Shown: positions 8,657 through 17,576, counted from the stretch's first letter. The stretch: DNA of 64,000 nt from Enterobacter ludwigii (GCA_023023105.1 CP083824.1:2108001-2172000), one strand, 5' to 3'. Notes: generated by a model not told the origin, from the letters alone. A program made the numbers and translations.

Positions 8657-9307
8657 TTACATAAAGTACGGCTTGTCGCCGTCGGTCCCGGGCTGGTTAA
8701 CACCGATATTTTCACCGATATGTTTTTCAGGTTTATCAATCATATCGGCGATTAATGCGGCAACGCTTTTGCGTGATACAACCGTGCCTTTGAACGGCTC
8801 ATTGCGGGTAGTGAGTTCATAATCAATCGTATCTTCATCCGTCAGCCAAGCCGGACGCAGGATGGTGTAATCCAGCCCGGAGGCTTCAATCGCATCAGCC
8901 GCACGGCGGAATGGTCTGAGAGGTTCGCCAATAATGGCGTTATTCCACTCACCGAATTTTCCCGGGACTTCATCATAGATACCGAGAGAAAGGACGAAAA
9001 TCAGGCGTCTTACGCCAGTGGCTTTCATCGCCGCAATCACCGCCTTCGCCTGTAGATCTAAATCCTCCCCGGTCAGATTGGCGTAAACCACATCCTGACC
9101 CACCATGGCCTGTTCCAGCGCCGCATGGTTTAACACATCGCCCATGATAATCCGGCTATTGGCCGGGTGAGGCTGGGTGATTTTTTCTGGCTGACGGGCA
9201 AATAACGTCTGTATGACGCCTGGTTTATCGGCCAGTTGGTCGATAACATGGCGGGCAATCTGCCCGCTGGCGCCAAGTACCAGGACTTTTTGAATGATGT
9301 TTTTCAC
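8657..9307 (-). CDS. NAD(P)-binding atypical SDR (NmrA-like)
   Basis: The 216-residue protein begins with a Rossmann motif VLVLGASGQIARHVIDQL (residues 8-25). DVVYANLTGEDLDLQAKAVIAAM and LDYTILRPAWLTDED follow, typical of the short atypical SDR group that includes YhfK/YtfG-like proteins. There is no obvious YxxxK active site, so it may be a redox sensor or a quinone/flavin reductase. It lies six bases from the hydrolase upstream of it, as expected within an operon. Confidence 0.85.
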   Translation of the reverse strand: MKNIIQKVLVLGASGQIARHVIDQLADKPGVIQTLFARQPEKITQPHPANSRIIMGDVLNHAALEQAMVGQDVVYANLTGEDLDLQAKAVIAAMKATGVRRLIFVLSLGIYDEVPGKFGEWNNAIIGEPLRPFRRAADAIEASGLDYTILRPAWLTDEDTIDYELTTRNEPFKGTVVSRKSVAALIADMIDKPEKHIGENIGVNQPGTDGDKPYFM

Positions 9308-9313
9308 AGGGCA

Positions 9314-10246
9314 TTACTCCAGGTGTGCGGCAAAGAACGGAAGTACTTTTGACATCGCTTCACTAACCGCTTCCGGTTTGTCATACAGTTCGTAATGCGA
9401 AAAATCGGCTAATGAGACCAACTGACGGTCACGCGAGGCTACAGCCCGGCCATAGATTTCCAGCCCGTCACGGTAAGCACCGAAAGCACCCACTTTTTCA
9501 CCAACTACCACCATTACTGGCTGAGTCAGCAACACTTCGGCGAAAGCGAAGGCATCCCAGGCCAGAGTTTTCTGCGCATGAGAGAACACCATCCGCGTTG
9601 CCCCGCCTGGCTGCTGGCCGCGTGGCGTTTTGTAGTAGTCTGTTGCCTCAAATACATCACGCTCAGTCAGCCCACTAGCCTTTGCCATTTCCAGGCTGGC
9701 GGGGAGCAGTTCATTAACCTGAACCTCCCCCCCACGGGCTTCATTTGTACGCTGTGCCGCCATCGCATTCAGCGCGCCAATAGGGTCGTAATTGCTGAAG
9801 CCTTCGCGAAAAAGACGACCGATATTTACGCCGGTGATGCTCACCACGGCTTTAATACGTTTCTCCGTCAGTGCGGCATTAATGGCATAGCCACCGCCGC
9901 CGCAAATGCCCAGCACGCCAATCCGTTCAGCATCGACATACGGCAGGGTGACGGCGTAATCAATAACCCGACTGATATCTTCCACGCGCTGAGTCGGATC
10001 CTCCACCCAGCGTGGAGAGCCGCCGGACTCCCCCTGGAAGCTGGCGTCATAGGCGATCACGACATAGCCTGCTTCAGCCAGCGCTTTTCCGTAGACATTG
10101 CCGGACGTCTGTTCCTTACAGCTGCCAAAAGGGTGGACGCTGATAATTGTCGGATACTGTTTTGACTCATCGAACGTAGGTGGAAACTGAACGTTGGCGG
10201 CAACATGCCAGGCCATATCGGCATTCTGGATTTGAACATGTTTCAT
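9314..10246 (-). CDS. Alpha/beta hydrolase with Cys nucleophile (second tandem copy)
   Basis: In this 310-residue alpha/beta-hydrolase fold protein the nucleophile elbow reads GICGGGG, so Cys replaces the usual Ser, as in dienelactone hydrolases. The acid lies in the VVVGEK region, and the catalytic His is in DFSHYELYDKPE near the C-terminus. It overlaps the upstream paralogue by four bases (ATGA), implying translational coupling. Sequence patterns (YVVIAYDASFQGESGG, LPYVDAERIGVLGIC) match the neighbour, so the pair arose by duplication. Substrate unknown. Confidence 0.85.
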   Translation of the reverse strand: MKHVQIQNADMAWHVAANVQFPPTFDESKQYPTIISVHPFGSCKEQTSGNVYGKALAEAGYVVIAYDASFQGESGGSPRWVEDPTQRVEDISRVIDYAVTLPYVDAERIGVLGICGGGGYAINAALTEKRIKAVVSITGVNIGRLFREGFSNYDPIGALNAMAAQRTNEARGGEVQVNELLPASLEMAKASGLTERDVFEATDYYKTPRGQQPGGATRMVFSHAQKTLAWDAFAFAEVLLTQPVMVVVGEKVGAFGAYRDGLEIYGRAVASRDRQLVSLADFSHYELYDKPEAVSEAMSKVLPFFAAHLE

Positions 10247-11166
10247 GACAGAATCTCCCCGAAGAATGGGGCTAATACGGAAACGGCTTCAGCGACGTAG
10301 GCTTTACCGTCATACAAGTCCATGTGGTTAGCACCTTCGACCATGTGGTACCGCTTGTCCTGACTTGAGGCGCGATCGTACAGATCATCGCTCATCCATT
10401 TACTTCCCGCCACGCTACCTGCAACAATTTGCAGTGGCTGGGTCAGGTAAATCTCCGCCATATGGTACGCGTCGTAGGTAATGATCTGGTTGAGGCTGCG
10501 CAGCGTGGCGTATCCAGGGGCCGTCGGGTACTGTGCCCGTGGCGTGTGGTAGTACTCCCAGGCCTGGCGCAACTCTTCATTTGGAGCATCAGACTCCTTC
10601 ATGGGAGCCAGCGGCATGGTGGCATATTCACTGCTGCTGATATCGGTGCTACGGGCATTTGAACCGGCTTCAACATACGGCAGTGCATCAATGGACTTCA
10701 CATTGTTTTCCCAGCCGTTGCGGAACATTGAGCCGATATTAACGGCGCTGACCGTTCCGATGGCCTTGATACGGCGATCCTGAATCGCGGCATTGGCGGT
10801 ATAGCCCGCACCGGCGCATATTCCCATAGCGCCAATTCGCGCGGTGTCGACATAAGGCAGTGTGGTCAGGTAATCAATCACTGCGCTGACATCTTCGGTA
10901 CGGATGTACGGGTTTTCCAGCTGGCGCGGTTCGCCGCCACTTTCGCCCTGATAAGACGCATCGTAAGCCACGGTCACAAACCCTTTTTCTGCCAGCTTTT
11001 CGGCATAGGTACCGGCGGTTTGTTCCTTAACGCCGCCCCCCGGATGCGAAACTACAATAGCCGGGTACTTGCGGCTTTCATCAAATGCGGGTGGGAAATA
11101 AAGCACGGCGGACAAAGAGATTGTCGGGATATTGCTGTTGGTGAAGCTGATTTTCTGGTTCATCAT
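10243..11166 (-). CDS. Alpha/beta hydrolase with Cys nucleophile (first tandem copy)
   Basis: About 307 residues. I chose the ATG at 11166 because GAGG lies six bases before it; the frame extends to 11223 without a better site. The nucleophile elbow is GICAGAGY, again with Cys, and the His is in GANHMDLYDGKAY. It is close to the next gene in GFVTVAYDASYQGESGGEPRQLENP and LPYVDTARIGAMGIC. It is the first gene of the leftward operon, divergent from the LysR gene at 11303 that probably controls it. Dienelactone-hydrolase-like chemistry is inferred from the Cys only. Confidence 0.85.
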   Translation of the reverse strand: MMNQKISFTNSNIPTISLSAVLYFPPAFDESRKYPAIVVSHPGGGVKEQTAGTYAEKLAEKGFVTVAYDASYQGESGGEPRQLENPYIRTEDVSAVIDYLTTLPYVDTARIGAMGICAGAGYTANAAIQDRRIKAIGTVSAVNIGSMFRNGWENNVKSIDALPYVEAGSNARSTDISSSEYATMPLAPMKESDAPNEELRQAWEYYHTPRAQYPTAPGYATLRSLNQIITYDAYHMAEIYLTQPLQIVAGSVAGSKWMSDDLYDRASSQDKRYHMVEGANHMDLYDGKAYVAEAVSVLAPFFGEILS

Positions 11167-11264
11167 CCGGTTCCTCATGGGCTGTCGGTTATCTGTCATG
11201 CTTGATGGGATAACTATAGCCATTGATTATTAAGATGATTAGACCCAAAATAATGACTGGACTT

Positions 11265-11278
11265 ATCATTTAAATGAT
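11265..11278. promoter_or_regulatory. Candidate LysR operator between divergent genes
   Basis: ATCATTTAAATGAT is a perfect 14-bp palindrome in the 136-bp gap between the hydrolase operon and the LysR gene, 25 bp before the LysR start. Its position and AT-rich dyad fit a LysR recognition site. Related ATGATTA half-sites occur at 11235-11241 and 11274-11280. Confidence 0.45.
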
Positions 11279-11302
11279 TAATATCCCGGATGGAAAAAAG
11301 AG

Positions 11303-12202
11303 ATGAAACGCGATGAGATAGCCGATCTGATGGCCTTTGTGGCCGTCGCCGAAGAGCGTAGTTTCACCCGGGCCGCCGCCCGTCTTGGCATGGCGCAGTC
11401 AGCGTTAAGTCAGATAGTTCGTCGCACGGAAGAACGGTTAGGGTTACGGCTTTTAACGCGAACCACACGCAGCGTGGTACCGACGGAAGCGGGTGAACAC
11501 CTTTTGTCTGTTCTTGGCCCAATGCTGCATGACCTGGATTCTGCTCTGACTTCCCTGGGCGACCTGCGCGATCGTCCGTCTGGCACCATACGCATTACCA
11601 CAGTGGAACATGCCGCAAAGACCATATTGTTGCCCGCCATGCGCACGTTGTTGCAATCCCATCCCGAAATTGATGTGCAGATACTCATCGATTACGGCCT
11701 GACTGATGTCGTCTCTGAGCGCTTTGATGCCGGGGTTCGCCTGGGGGGAGAGATGGACAAGGATATGATTGCTGTTCGAATCGGACCCGATATCCCGATG
11801 GCAATTGTTGGTGCGCCGGATTATCTCTCGCGAAAAGGTATTCCAGTGTCTGTGGCGCACCTGGTCGATCATCAGGCTATTAATCTGTTCCTTCCGTCAT
11901 CGGGCACCGCAAATCGCTGGAGATTAGTGCGTGGAGGGCGCGAAGTCAGGGTTCGCATGGAAGGACAACTTCTATTAAATACAATAGATCTGATCCTCGA
12001 TGCCGCAATTGACGGGCACGGCCTCGCGTATCTGCCTTATGACCAGGTTCAGCAGGCTATTGAAGAAAAAAAACTGACCCGCGTTCTGGAGAAATTTACC
12101 CCTGACTTACCTGGGTATCATCTGTACTACCCACACCGCCGCCATGCGGGTTCGGCATTTTCTCTGTTCATTGATGTGCTGAAGTATAAACGGGAGGTTT
12201 AA
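11303..12202 (+). CDS. LysR-family regulator of the redox operon
   Basis: This 299-residue LysR protein has its winged HTH at residues 6-65 (FVAVAEERSFTRAAARLGMAQSALSQIVRRTEERLGLRLLTRTTRSV) and a C-terminal effector-binding domain. The type resembles regulators found divergent to oxidoreductase genes in proteobacteria. It shares a 136-bp intergenic region, containing an AT palindrome, with the hydrolase/SDR/OYE operon. Electrophile- or substrate-responsive control is inferred. Confidence 0.9.
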   Translation: MKRDEIADLMAFVAVAEERSFTRAAARLGMAQSALSQIVRRTEERLGLRLLTRTTRSVVPTEAGEHLLSVLGPMLHDLDSALTSLGDLRDRPSGTIRITTVEHAAKTILLPAMRTLLQSHPEIDVQILIDYGLTDVVSERFDAGVRLGGEMDKDMIAVRIGPDIPMAIVGAPDYLSRKGIPVSVAHLVDHQAINLFLPSSGTANRWRLVRGGREVRVRMEGQLLLNTIDLILDAAIDGHGLAYLPYDQVQQAIEEKKLTRVLEKFTPDLPGYHLYYPHRRHAGSAFSLFIDVLKYKREV

Positions 12203-12261
12203 CTATTCTTTTTGATGGTCATTCCAGGCGTTCAGAGGGTACTAATACACCTTAGTGCAAC

Positions 12262-12285
12262 GTCCGCTTGTGGCACAAAGCGGAC
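12262..12285 (+). terminator. Hairpin after the LysR gene
   Basis: GTCCGCTT and AAGCGGAC form an 8-bp stem with an 8-base loop, 60 bp past the LysR stop. No T-tract follows, so it may be a small intergenic repeat rather than a true terminator. Confidence 0.35.
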
Positions 12286-12315
12286 ATCATTGTCTGTAAC
12301 TGGGCCATTGTTCAT

Positions 12316-12600
12316 TCATAGCATTTTGACGACATCATCTAACCAGTCTGGAAGATGTTCTCTATACCAGTTGAGATACAAAGGAAATGCTGCTTTTTGC
12401 CGCTCATTGAGCAGCACAATGACTTCGGTGACAATCCATGCTTTGGCAATAGCGTTTAGAAATAGCAATAAATGCTCGCTTCGTTCCCAGTTACCGGCAT
12501 TGCTATCGCTTGATACCAGGTATTGGTTACCAAACAAAACATCACTATATTTCTGAAAAAGCCGTAGCTGCTGTGCAGCTTTATCAGGTAATGCCAGGAG
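12316..12600 (-). pseudogene. Unrecognised gene fragment
   Basis: An open stretch of 94 codons with no ATG start and no ribosome binding site runs from a TAG at 12601-12603 to its stop at 12316. Its translation (QQLRLFQKYSDVLFGNQYLV ... YLNWYREHLPDWLDDVV) looks like protein-coding helix sequence rather than noise. It probably is the C-terminal remnant of a longer gene, left where accessory DNA meets the conserved dmsD locus. I do not recognise the family. Codon use is more AT-rich than in the dmsD side. Confidence 0.35.
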
Positions 12601-12638
12601 CTACAGCCAACCCTTCAACCATAAGCAAGTCAAAGCCC

Positions 12639-13253
12639 TTAGCGGTAGAGCGTTTTTTCGGCCACCGGAATAATTAGCCTTGATTGCCAGTCCGCAAGCG
12701 TCAACTGTGCGAGCTTGCCCAACGCGGCATAAAACGGATGCCCGGCGTTGTCGACAAACACTGACAGGAAGCGGGTGCTCCACGGCAATAGATGCCAGGC
12801 CAGAAGCTGATCGCACTGCGCCTCGCGGCCATTCTCGGCCAGCCACGCCGCAAGCAGCAGCACGGTACCGAAATGATCTTCCGGTTCGTTCTGCTGCATC
12901 TCAAAGGCGATATTGTTTTCCCGCATCCACTGGCGCAGCGCGAGAGTCGAGTCGCCAAACAGCACGGATTCACGGTCGAGCCAGACGGAACCCCACGGAG
13001 GAGCGGGTAGGGCGTAAGGGCCGATAAATAACCGTTGCCAGGCGTCCGTCAGTGACTCATCGGCAGACGTGGCGAAGGTTTTAGCAACAGGTTGCAGAGT
13101 GTCCGATGGCAGGGGCCAGTCCTGAACCCATTCACCAGCGCAAAGGGCCTGCACCAGCGGTTCAGCCTGCTTGCTGTCAGGAGAAAAATAAAACAGCGCG
13201 CCCAGTACCCGGGCGCTAAACGCTAACGATTCACGATGCGATATGTCTTTCAT
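12639..13253 (-). CDS. dmsD: Tat proofreading chaperone DmsD
   Basis: The 204-residue, all-helical TorD/DmsD-family protein matches E. coli DmsD (also 204 aa) in length and in motifs such as LFIGPYALPAPPWGSVWLDRESVLFGDSTLALRQWM and EPEDHFGTVLLLAAWLAE. DmsD binds the twin-arginine leader of DMSO-reductase-family catalytic subunits and holds them until cofactor loading is complete. Its only visible client, ynfE just upstream, is interrupted by a stop codon. In E. coli ynfG and ynfH lie between the two genes; here only 93 bp separate them. Confidence 0.93.
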   Translation of the reverse strand: MKDISHRESLAFSARVLGALFYFSPDSKQAEPLVQALCAGEWVQDWPLPSDTLQPVAKTFATSADESLTDAWQRLFIGPYALPAPPWGSVWLDRESVLFGDSTLALRQWMRENNIAFEMQQNEPEDHFGTVLLLAAWLAENGREAQCDQLLAWHLLPWSTRFLSVFVDNAGHPFYAALGKLAQLTLADWQSRLIIPVAEKTLYR

Positions 13254-13267
13254 TAAACCTTCCTTGC

Positions 13268-13291
13268 TCGCGCGGATGACGTCCGCGCGAC
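13268..13291. repeat. Short inverted repeat between ynfE and dmsD
   Basis: CGCGCGGA...TCCGCGCG forms a strong GC-rich 8-bp stem with a 5-base loop in the 93-bp ynfE-dmsD gap. It has no T-tract on either strand. It could be a scar at the ynfGH deletion point or a processing hairpin. Confidence 0.35.
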
Positions 13292-13346
13292 TGTGTTAAC
13301 CTATAATACTGACCATAGAATAAACCATGGTCTTGCGTTTCACCCT

Positions 13347-15785
13347 CTACACCTTCTCGATCTGCACCAGATTGGTGTGCTGCGGGTTGCCTTTCGCCAG
13401 CGGAGAAGGTCGATGGGTCGTCAGGGTGTTGATACAAGAGCCGTGGTCGATACGATCGCCGTTCATATTGGCGTCGTGCCAGGCTCCCTGTCCCATGGCA
13501 CTCACGCCGGGCATGATGCGCGGCGTGACTTTCGCTTCAATTCTCACCTCACCGCGATCGTTAAAGACGCGCACCGTATCGCCGTTTTTAATGCCGCGTT
13601 TTTCAGCATCAACAGGATTAATCCAGATCTCCTGACGACAGGCCGCTTTCAGCACGTCGACGTTGCCATAGCTCGAATGAGTACGAGCTTTAAAATGGAA
13701 ACCGAACAGCTGCAGCGGGAATTGGGTGCGCTCGGGGGCATCCCAGCCGTCAAATGTCGAAGCGTAAACCGGAAGAGGGCTGATGGTTTCATCTTTGGCC
13801 AGCTCCCAGGTTGCCGCAATCTCTGCAAGTTTGCTGGAGTAAATCTCAATCTTACCCGAAGGGGTTTTCAGCGGGTTAGCCTCCGGGTTATCGCGAAATT
13901 TTTTATAGGCCACGAAGTGCCCGTTGGGATCTTTGCGCTTATAGATGCCCATTTGTTTCAGTTCATCATACGACGGCAGCTGCGGATCTTTTTCGAGCAT
14001 TTTGGCATACAGATACTGCAGCCATTGTTCCTAGGTACGGCCTTCGGTGAATTTCTGGTGAATATCAGCCCCAAGACGTTTAGCCACTTCGCTCATGATC
14101 CAGTAGATAGGCTTGCGTTCAAACTTCGGTGCGGTCACGGGCTGAAGGAAAATCAGGTAACCCATGTTTCCGGCGTAATCATTGGGAATGATGTCTTCCT
14201 GCTCGACAGTCATGAGATCCGGCAGCAGGATATCGGCGTATTTCGCCGATGACGTCATGAAGTTGTCGATCACCACGATGGTTTCGCACCTGGTTTCGTC
14301 CTGCAGGATGTCGTGGGTTTTGTTGATATCCGAGTGCTGGTTGATGATGGTGTTGCCTGCATAGTTCCAGATAAATTTGATGGGCACATCAAGCTTATCT
14401 TTACCGCGAACGCCGTCGCGCAGGGCGGTCATTTCCGGCCCACGAGCGATGGCATCCGTCCAGCTAAAGCAGGAGATTTGCGTTTTTATCGGGTTATCCG
14501 GCAGCGGCATTCGCTCGATGGTGATGGTATACGTCGACTCACGCGCGCCGCTGTTACCGCCGTTGATCCCCACGTTTCCGGTTAAAATCGGTAACATGGC
14601 GATGGCGCGGGCTGTCAGCTCGCCGTTAGCCTGACGTTGTGGCCCCCAGCCCTGACAGATACAGGCCGGTTTTGCGGAGCCAATTTCGCGCGCAAGCTTA
14701 ATGATGCGATCGGCCGGTATGCCCGTAATGCGAGAGGCCCATTCCGGGGTCTTGGCTGTTTGGTCGTCACCCTGGCCGAGAATATACGCTTTGTAGTGAC
14801 CGTTAGCGGGAGCGCCTTCCGGGAGCGTTTTTTCGTCGTAGCCAACGCAGTATTTATCCAGGAAAGGCTGGTCGACCAGGTTTTCGTCGATTAATACCCA
14901 GGCGATACCTGCCACCAGTGCGGCATCGGTGCCTGGACGGATCGGGATCCATTCATCTTCACGTCCTGCTGCGGTGTCGGTGTAGCGCGGGTCGATGACG
15001 ATCATGCGCGCGTTGGAACGCTCGCGAGCCTGCTCGAGGTAATACGTAATTCCGCCGCCGCTCATGCGGGTTTCCGCCGGGTTATTACCGAACATCACCA
15101 CCAGTTTGGTGTTTTCGATGTCAGACGTGCTGTTGCCGTCATTGCTGCCGTAGGTGTACGGCATCGCGCAGGCGATTTGCGCGGTGCTGTAGGTGCCATA
15201 ATGACTCAGAAAACCGCCGTAACAGTTCATCAGGCGCGCGACCAGAGAAGCATAGGGGGAGGAGCGGGTGATATTGCCGCCAACAATACCGGAGGAGTAG
15301 TTAATGTAAACCGCCTCGTTACCGTATTTCTCCACCACACCTTTCAGGTTGCGGGCGATCGTATCCAGCGCTTCATCCCACGAAATACGCTCGAATTTGC
15401 CTTCACCGCGTTTGCCCACGCGTTTCATCGGGTAGTTCAGACGGTCAGGGTGATTGATCCGACGCCGAATAGAACGCCCGCGCAGGCAGGCGCGAACCTG
15501 GTGATTACCGTAAATATCCTCACCGGTGTTATCGGTTTCGACCCAATACACTTCGTCGTCACGGACATGCAGACGCAATGCGCAGCGGCTACCGCAGTTG
15601 ACCGAACAGGCGCCCCAGACCACTTTATCTTCCACAGGGCTTATGGCGTTTTGCACCGCAGCGGCGGCGCTTTTCACGCCAAAGGGCAACGATAAACCAC
15701 CGGCGGCAAGCGCCAGAGAACCTAAGGCAGTAGATTTCACGAGTGTTCGACGGCTAATTCCGCCGTGATGTTCAGTATCGGACAT
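13347..15785 (-). pseudogene. ynfE: DMSO/selenate reductase catalytic subunit with amber stop
   Basis: The combined frame is 812 codons, close to E. coli YnfE/YnfF. It has a Tat leader (SRRTLVKSTALGSLALAAGG), a [4Fe-4S] Cys cluster (CSVNCGSRCALRLHV...RACLRGRS), the molybdopterin-binding core, and a C-terminal dinucleotide-binding domain ending at 13347. At 14031-14033 the frame reads ACC TAG GAA, and sequence on both sides is collinear with YnfE (EGRT-x-EQWLQYLYAKM). As I recall, E. coli has Gln (CAG) here, so a single C-to-T change made the amber stop. The truncated 584-residue product lacks the C-terminal domain. No iron-sulphur or membrane-anchor subunit follows. Readthrough is possible only with an amber suppressor. 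Confidence 0.93.
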
Positions 15786-15787
15786 GG

Positions 15788-15854
15788 CTCACCCCATCAT
15801 TATAATTGCGTATTTTTTTTCCCGTAATTACAACCGGGCTAATGATGGGGTGAG
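15788..15854 (-). promoter_or_regulatory. 15-bp inverted repeat covering the ynfE ribosome binding site
   Basis: CTCACCCCATCATTA (15788-15802) and TAATGATGGGGTGAG (15840-15854) are perfect inverted repeats flanking 37 bp. In the ynfE mRNA the arm next to the start contains the GGGGTGAG Shine-Dalgarno, three bases before ATG, so the hairpin would hide it. The arm centres are 52 bp apart, about five helical turns, so paired protein-binding sites are an alternative. Confidence 0.6.
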
Positions 15855-15880
15855 TGTTACTTATTTGGGGGTATTAAATA

Positions 15881-15894
15881 TTAATCCTCATCAA
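15881..15894 (-). promoter_or_regulatory. FNR-like box upstream of ynfE
   Basis: On the minus strand TTGATGAGGATTAA matches the FNR consensus TTGAT-N4-ATCAA at nine of ten positions. It lies in the gap between ynfD and ynfE. Anaerobic activation by FNR is established for the E. coli ynfEFGH operon. The matching -10 element is poor, so the exact promoter is uncertain. Confidence 0.5.
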
Positions 15895-15916
15895 ATCAAA
15901 GGGGATTGAGGGTGAA

Positions 15917-16183
15917 TTACTGAGCTTCAGCAGCACCGCTACCCGTACGGGTGTACAAGATTTTAAAGGTGTCATTGGCGCAATGGCCCACCACCTGTGT
16001 GCCCGGCTGGTCGGCCTGGTCGTTTGGCACAATGCTCAGGGTAAAACCTGACTCCGGCACGCCGTTGTTGATGATTTTCTGCTGAATGTCGCTTTTCACG
16101 CGTTCGCAGGAATCCGGTGCCGCCAGCGCGGCCGTTGAAGCACTCATTAACAGCAGGGCGGTAATCCAGGGTAACCGTTTCAT
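15917..16183 (-). CDS. ynfD: Secreted small protein YnfD (DUF1161)
   Basis: This 88-residue protein has a clear signal peptide (MKRLPWITALLLMSASTAALA, cleavage near residue 21) and a short periplasmic domain with two Cys (DSCERVK and GHCANDTFK), as in DUF1161 proteins. E. coli has ynfD at the same place beside ynfE. Function unknown. Confidence 0.85.
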   Translation of the reverse strand: MKRLPWITALLLMSASTAALAAPDSCERVKSDIQQKIINNGVPESGFTLSIVPNDQADQPGTQVVGHCANDTFKILYTRTGSGAAEAQ

Positions 16184-16281
16184 CTGTAGCTCCTTATCTC
16201 TGTGTGTAGATTAATTTTAGCAGGCTTCGTGTAAACAACTGTATTTGCTAATATGATTGGGAATAATCTCTCTGTACGGTA

Positions 16282-16998
16282 ATGAATGTGAATAAATACA
16301 CAGCGATAACGCTACTGGCAGCGACACTGGTGGGGTGTGATAACAACACCTCGCCGCTGTCGTTTACCCCCGAGATGGCGAGCTTCTCTAACGAGTTTGA
16401 TTTTGACCCTCTGCGCGGTCCGGTCAAAGACTTTACCCAGACGCTGTTCAATGAAAAAGGGGAAGTGTCTAAACGGGTCACCGGTACCGTGTCGACAGAA
16501 GGGTGTTTCGATACCCTGGAGCTGCACGACCTCGAGGCTAACACCGGTGTGGCGCTGGTGCTGGATGCCAACTACTACCTTGATGCGGAAACTCAGCAGC
16601 GCAAAGTGAAACTGCAGGGAAAATGCCAGCTGGCGGAATTACCATCAGCCGGGGTGACGTGGGATACCGACGATAACGGTTTTGTGGTGGCGGCGCATGG
16701 CAAAGAGATGGAGGTGAAGTATCGCTACGACGCGGACGGTTACCCGCTGGGTAAAACCACCGTCTCCGGGGATCAGCATTTATCCGTTCAGTCGACACCG
16801 TCTAAGGATATTCGCAAAAGAATGGATTACTCGGCAGTGAGCATGCTGAATGACAAGCCGTTGGGCAACGTGAAGCAGAGCTGCGACTACGATCGTCATA
16901 ATAATCCTGTCAGTTGCGATCTCACAATAACGGACGATAGCGTCAAACCCGCCGTTGAGCGCAAATACACGATCAAAAACACGATTGACTACTACTGA
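16282..16998 (+). CDS. ynfC: Lipoprotein YnfC
   Basis: The 238-residue protein begins with a lipoprotein signal whose lipobox is LVGC (Cys at residue 19, followed by Asp, which favours inner-membrane retention). The rest fits the UPF0257 family (E. coli YnfC, 236 aa) and includes DFDPLRGPVKDFTQTLFNEKG and CDYDRHNNPVSCDLTI. It is convergent with speG and divergent from ynfD, as in E. coli. Function unknown. Confidence 0.9.
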   Translation: MNVNKYTAITLLAATLVGCDNNTSPLSFTPEMASFSNEFDFDPLRGPVKDFTQTLFNEKGEVSKRVTGTVSTEGCFDTLELHDLEANTGVALVLDANYYLDAETQQRKVKLQGKCQLAELPSAGVTWDTDDNGFVVAAHGKEMEVKYRYDADGYPLGKTTVSGDQHLSVQSTPSKDIRKRMDYSAVSMLNDKPLGNVKQSCDYDRHNNPVSCDLTITDDSVKPAVERKYTIKNTIDYY

Positions 16999-17006
16999 GC
17001 ATAAAG

Positions 17007-17026
17007 CCGCGCAGGTTACTGCGCGG
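17007..17026. terminator. Bidirectional hairpin between ynfC and speG
   Basis: CCGCGCAG-GTTA-CTGCGCGG is a perfect 8-bp stem with a 4-base loop between the convergent genes. It overlaps the last codons of speG. CTTTATG follows on the minus strand, so the U-tract is weak. Confidence 0.6.
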
Positions 17027-17576
17027 TAGGTTTCAGCAGGCTGGCACTGGAGGGTTTATGTCCGGCCAGGTGCTGGTGCTGGAAGATGCACATGCGAATG
17101 GTATTGCGGTATTCACCGTTGATAAAGAATTCGTGTATCAACTCACCTTCCACCATAAAGCCCAGCTTGCGGTAGATGTGAATCGCTTTTTCGTTCTCTT
17201 TATCGACTATCAGGTAAAGCTTGTAGAGATTCAGGACGTTAAATCCGTAATCCATCGCCAGCTTCGCCGCGCGTGAAGCAAGACCTTTCCCCTGATGTTC
17301 CGGTGAAATAATAATCTGAAACTCTGCCCGACGGTGAACGTGGTTGATTTCAACCAGTTCAACAAGCCCGGCTTTTTCACCTTCACACTCCACCACAAAA
17401 CGACGTTCGCTCTGATCGTGTATGTGCTTATCGTAAAGATCGGACAGCTCGACAAAAGCCTCGTAAGGCTCTTCGAACCAGTAGCGCATTACGCTGGCGT
17501 TGTTATCGAGCTGGTGGACAAAGCGCAGGTCCTCACGCTCCAGCGGACGGAGTTTTATATCACAGGGCGCTGACAT
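17016..17576 (-). CDS. speG: Spermidine N1-acetyltransferase
   Basis: The 186-residue GNAT enzyme transfers acetyl from acetyl-CoA to spermidine, detoxifying excess polyamine in the cytoplasm. The acetyl-CoA loop is visible in [27 protein letters not shown] (residues about 75-100), and the C-terminal [25 protein letters not shown] matches SpeG. It lies next to ynfB, with the ynfB stop at the speG start codon, so co-transcription is likely. Confidence 0.96.
   Translation of the reverse strand: MSAPCDIKLRPLEREDLRFVHQLDNNASVMRYWFEEPYEAFVELSDLYDKHIHDQSERRFVVECEGEKAGLVELVEINHVHRRAEFQIIISPEHQGKGLASRAAKLAMDYGFNVLNLYKLYLIVDKENEKAIHIYRKLGFMVEGELIHEFFINGEYRNTIRMCIFQHQHLAGHKPSSASLLKPTAQ

Noticed and set aside
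12212..12556. 114-residue plus-strand ORF after the LysR gene
   Set aside because: No ribosome binding site, no recognisable content, and it lies opposite a more protein-like fragment.
14031..14033. Recoding of the ynfE TAG (selenocysteine or pyrrolysine)
   Set aside because: Selenocysteine uses TGA, pyrrolysine is not expected in enterics, and E. coli YnfE is remembered to have Gln at this place; a CAG-to-TAG change is simpler.
13293..14252. 319-residue open frame on the plus strand opposite ynfE
   Set aside because: It is antisense to a well-recognised molybdoenzyme gene and has no ribosome binding site or recognisable protein content; GC-rich codon bias in the real gene opens the opposite frame.
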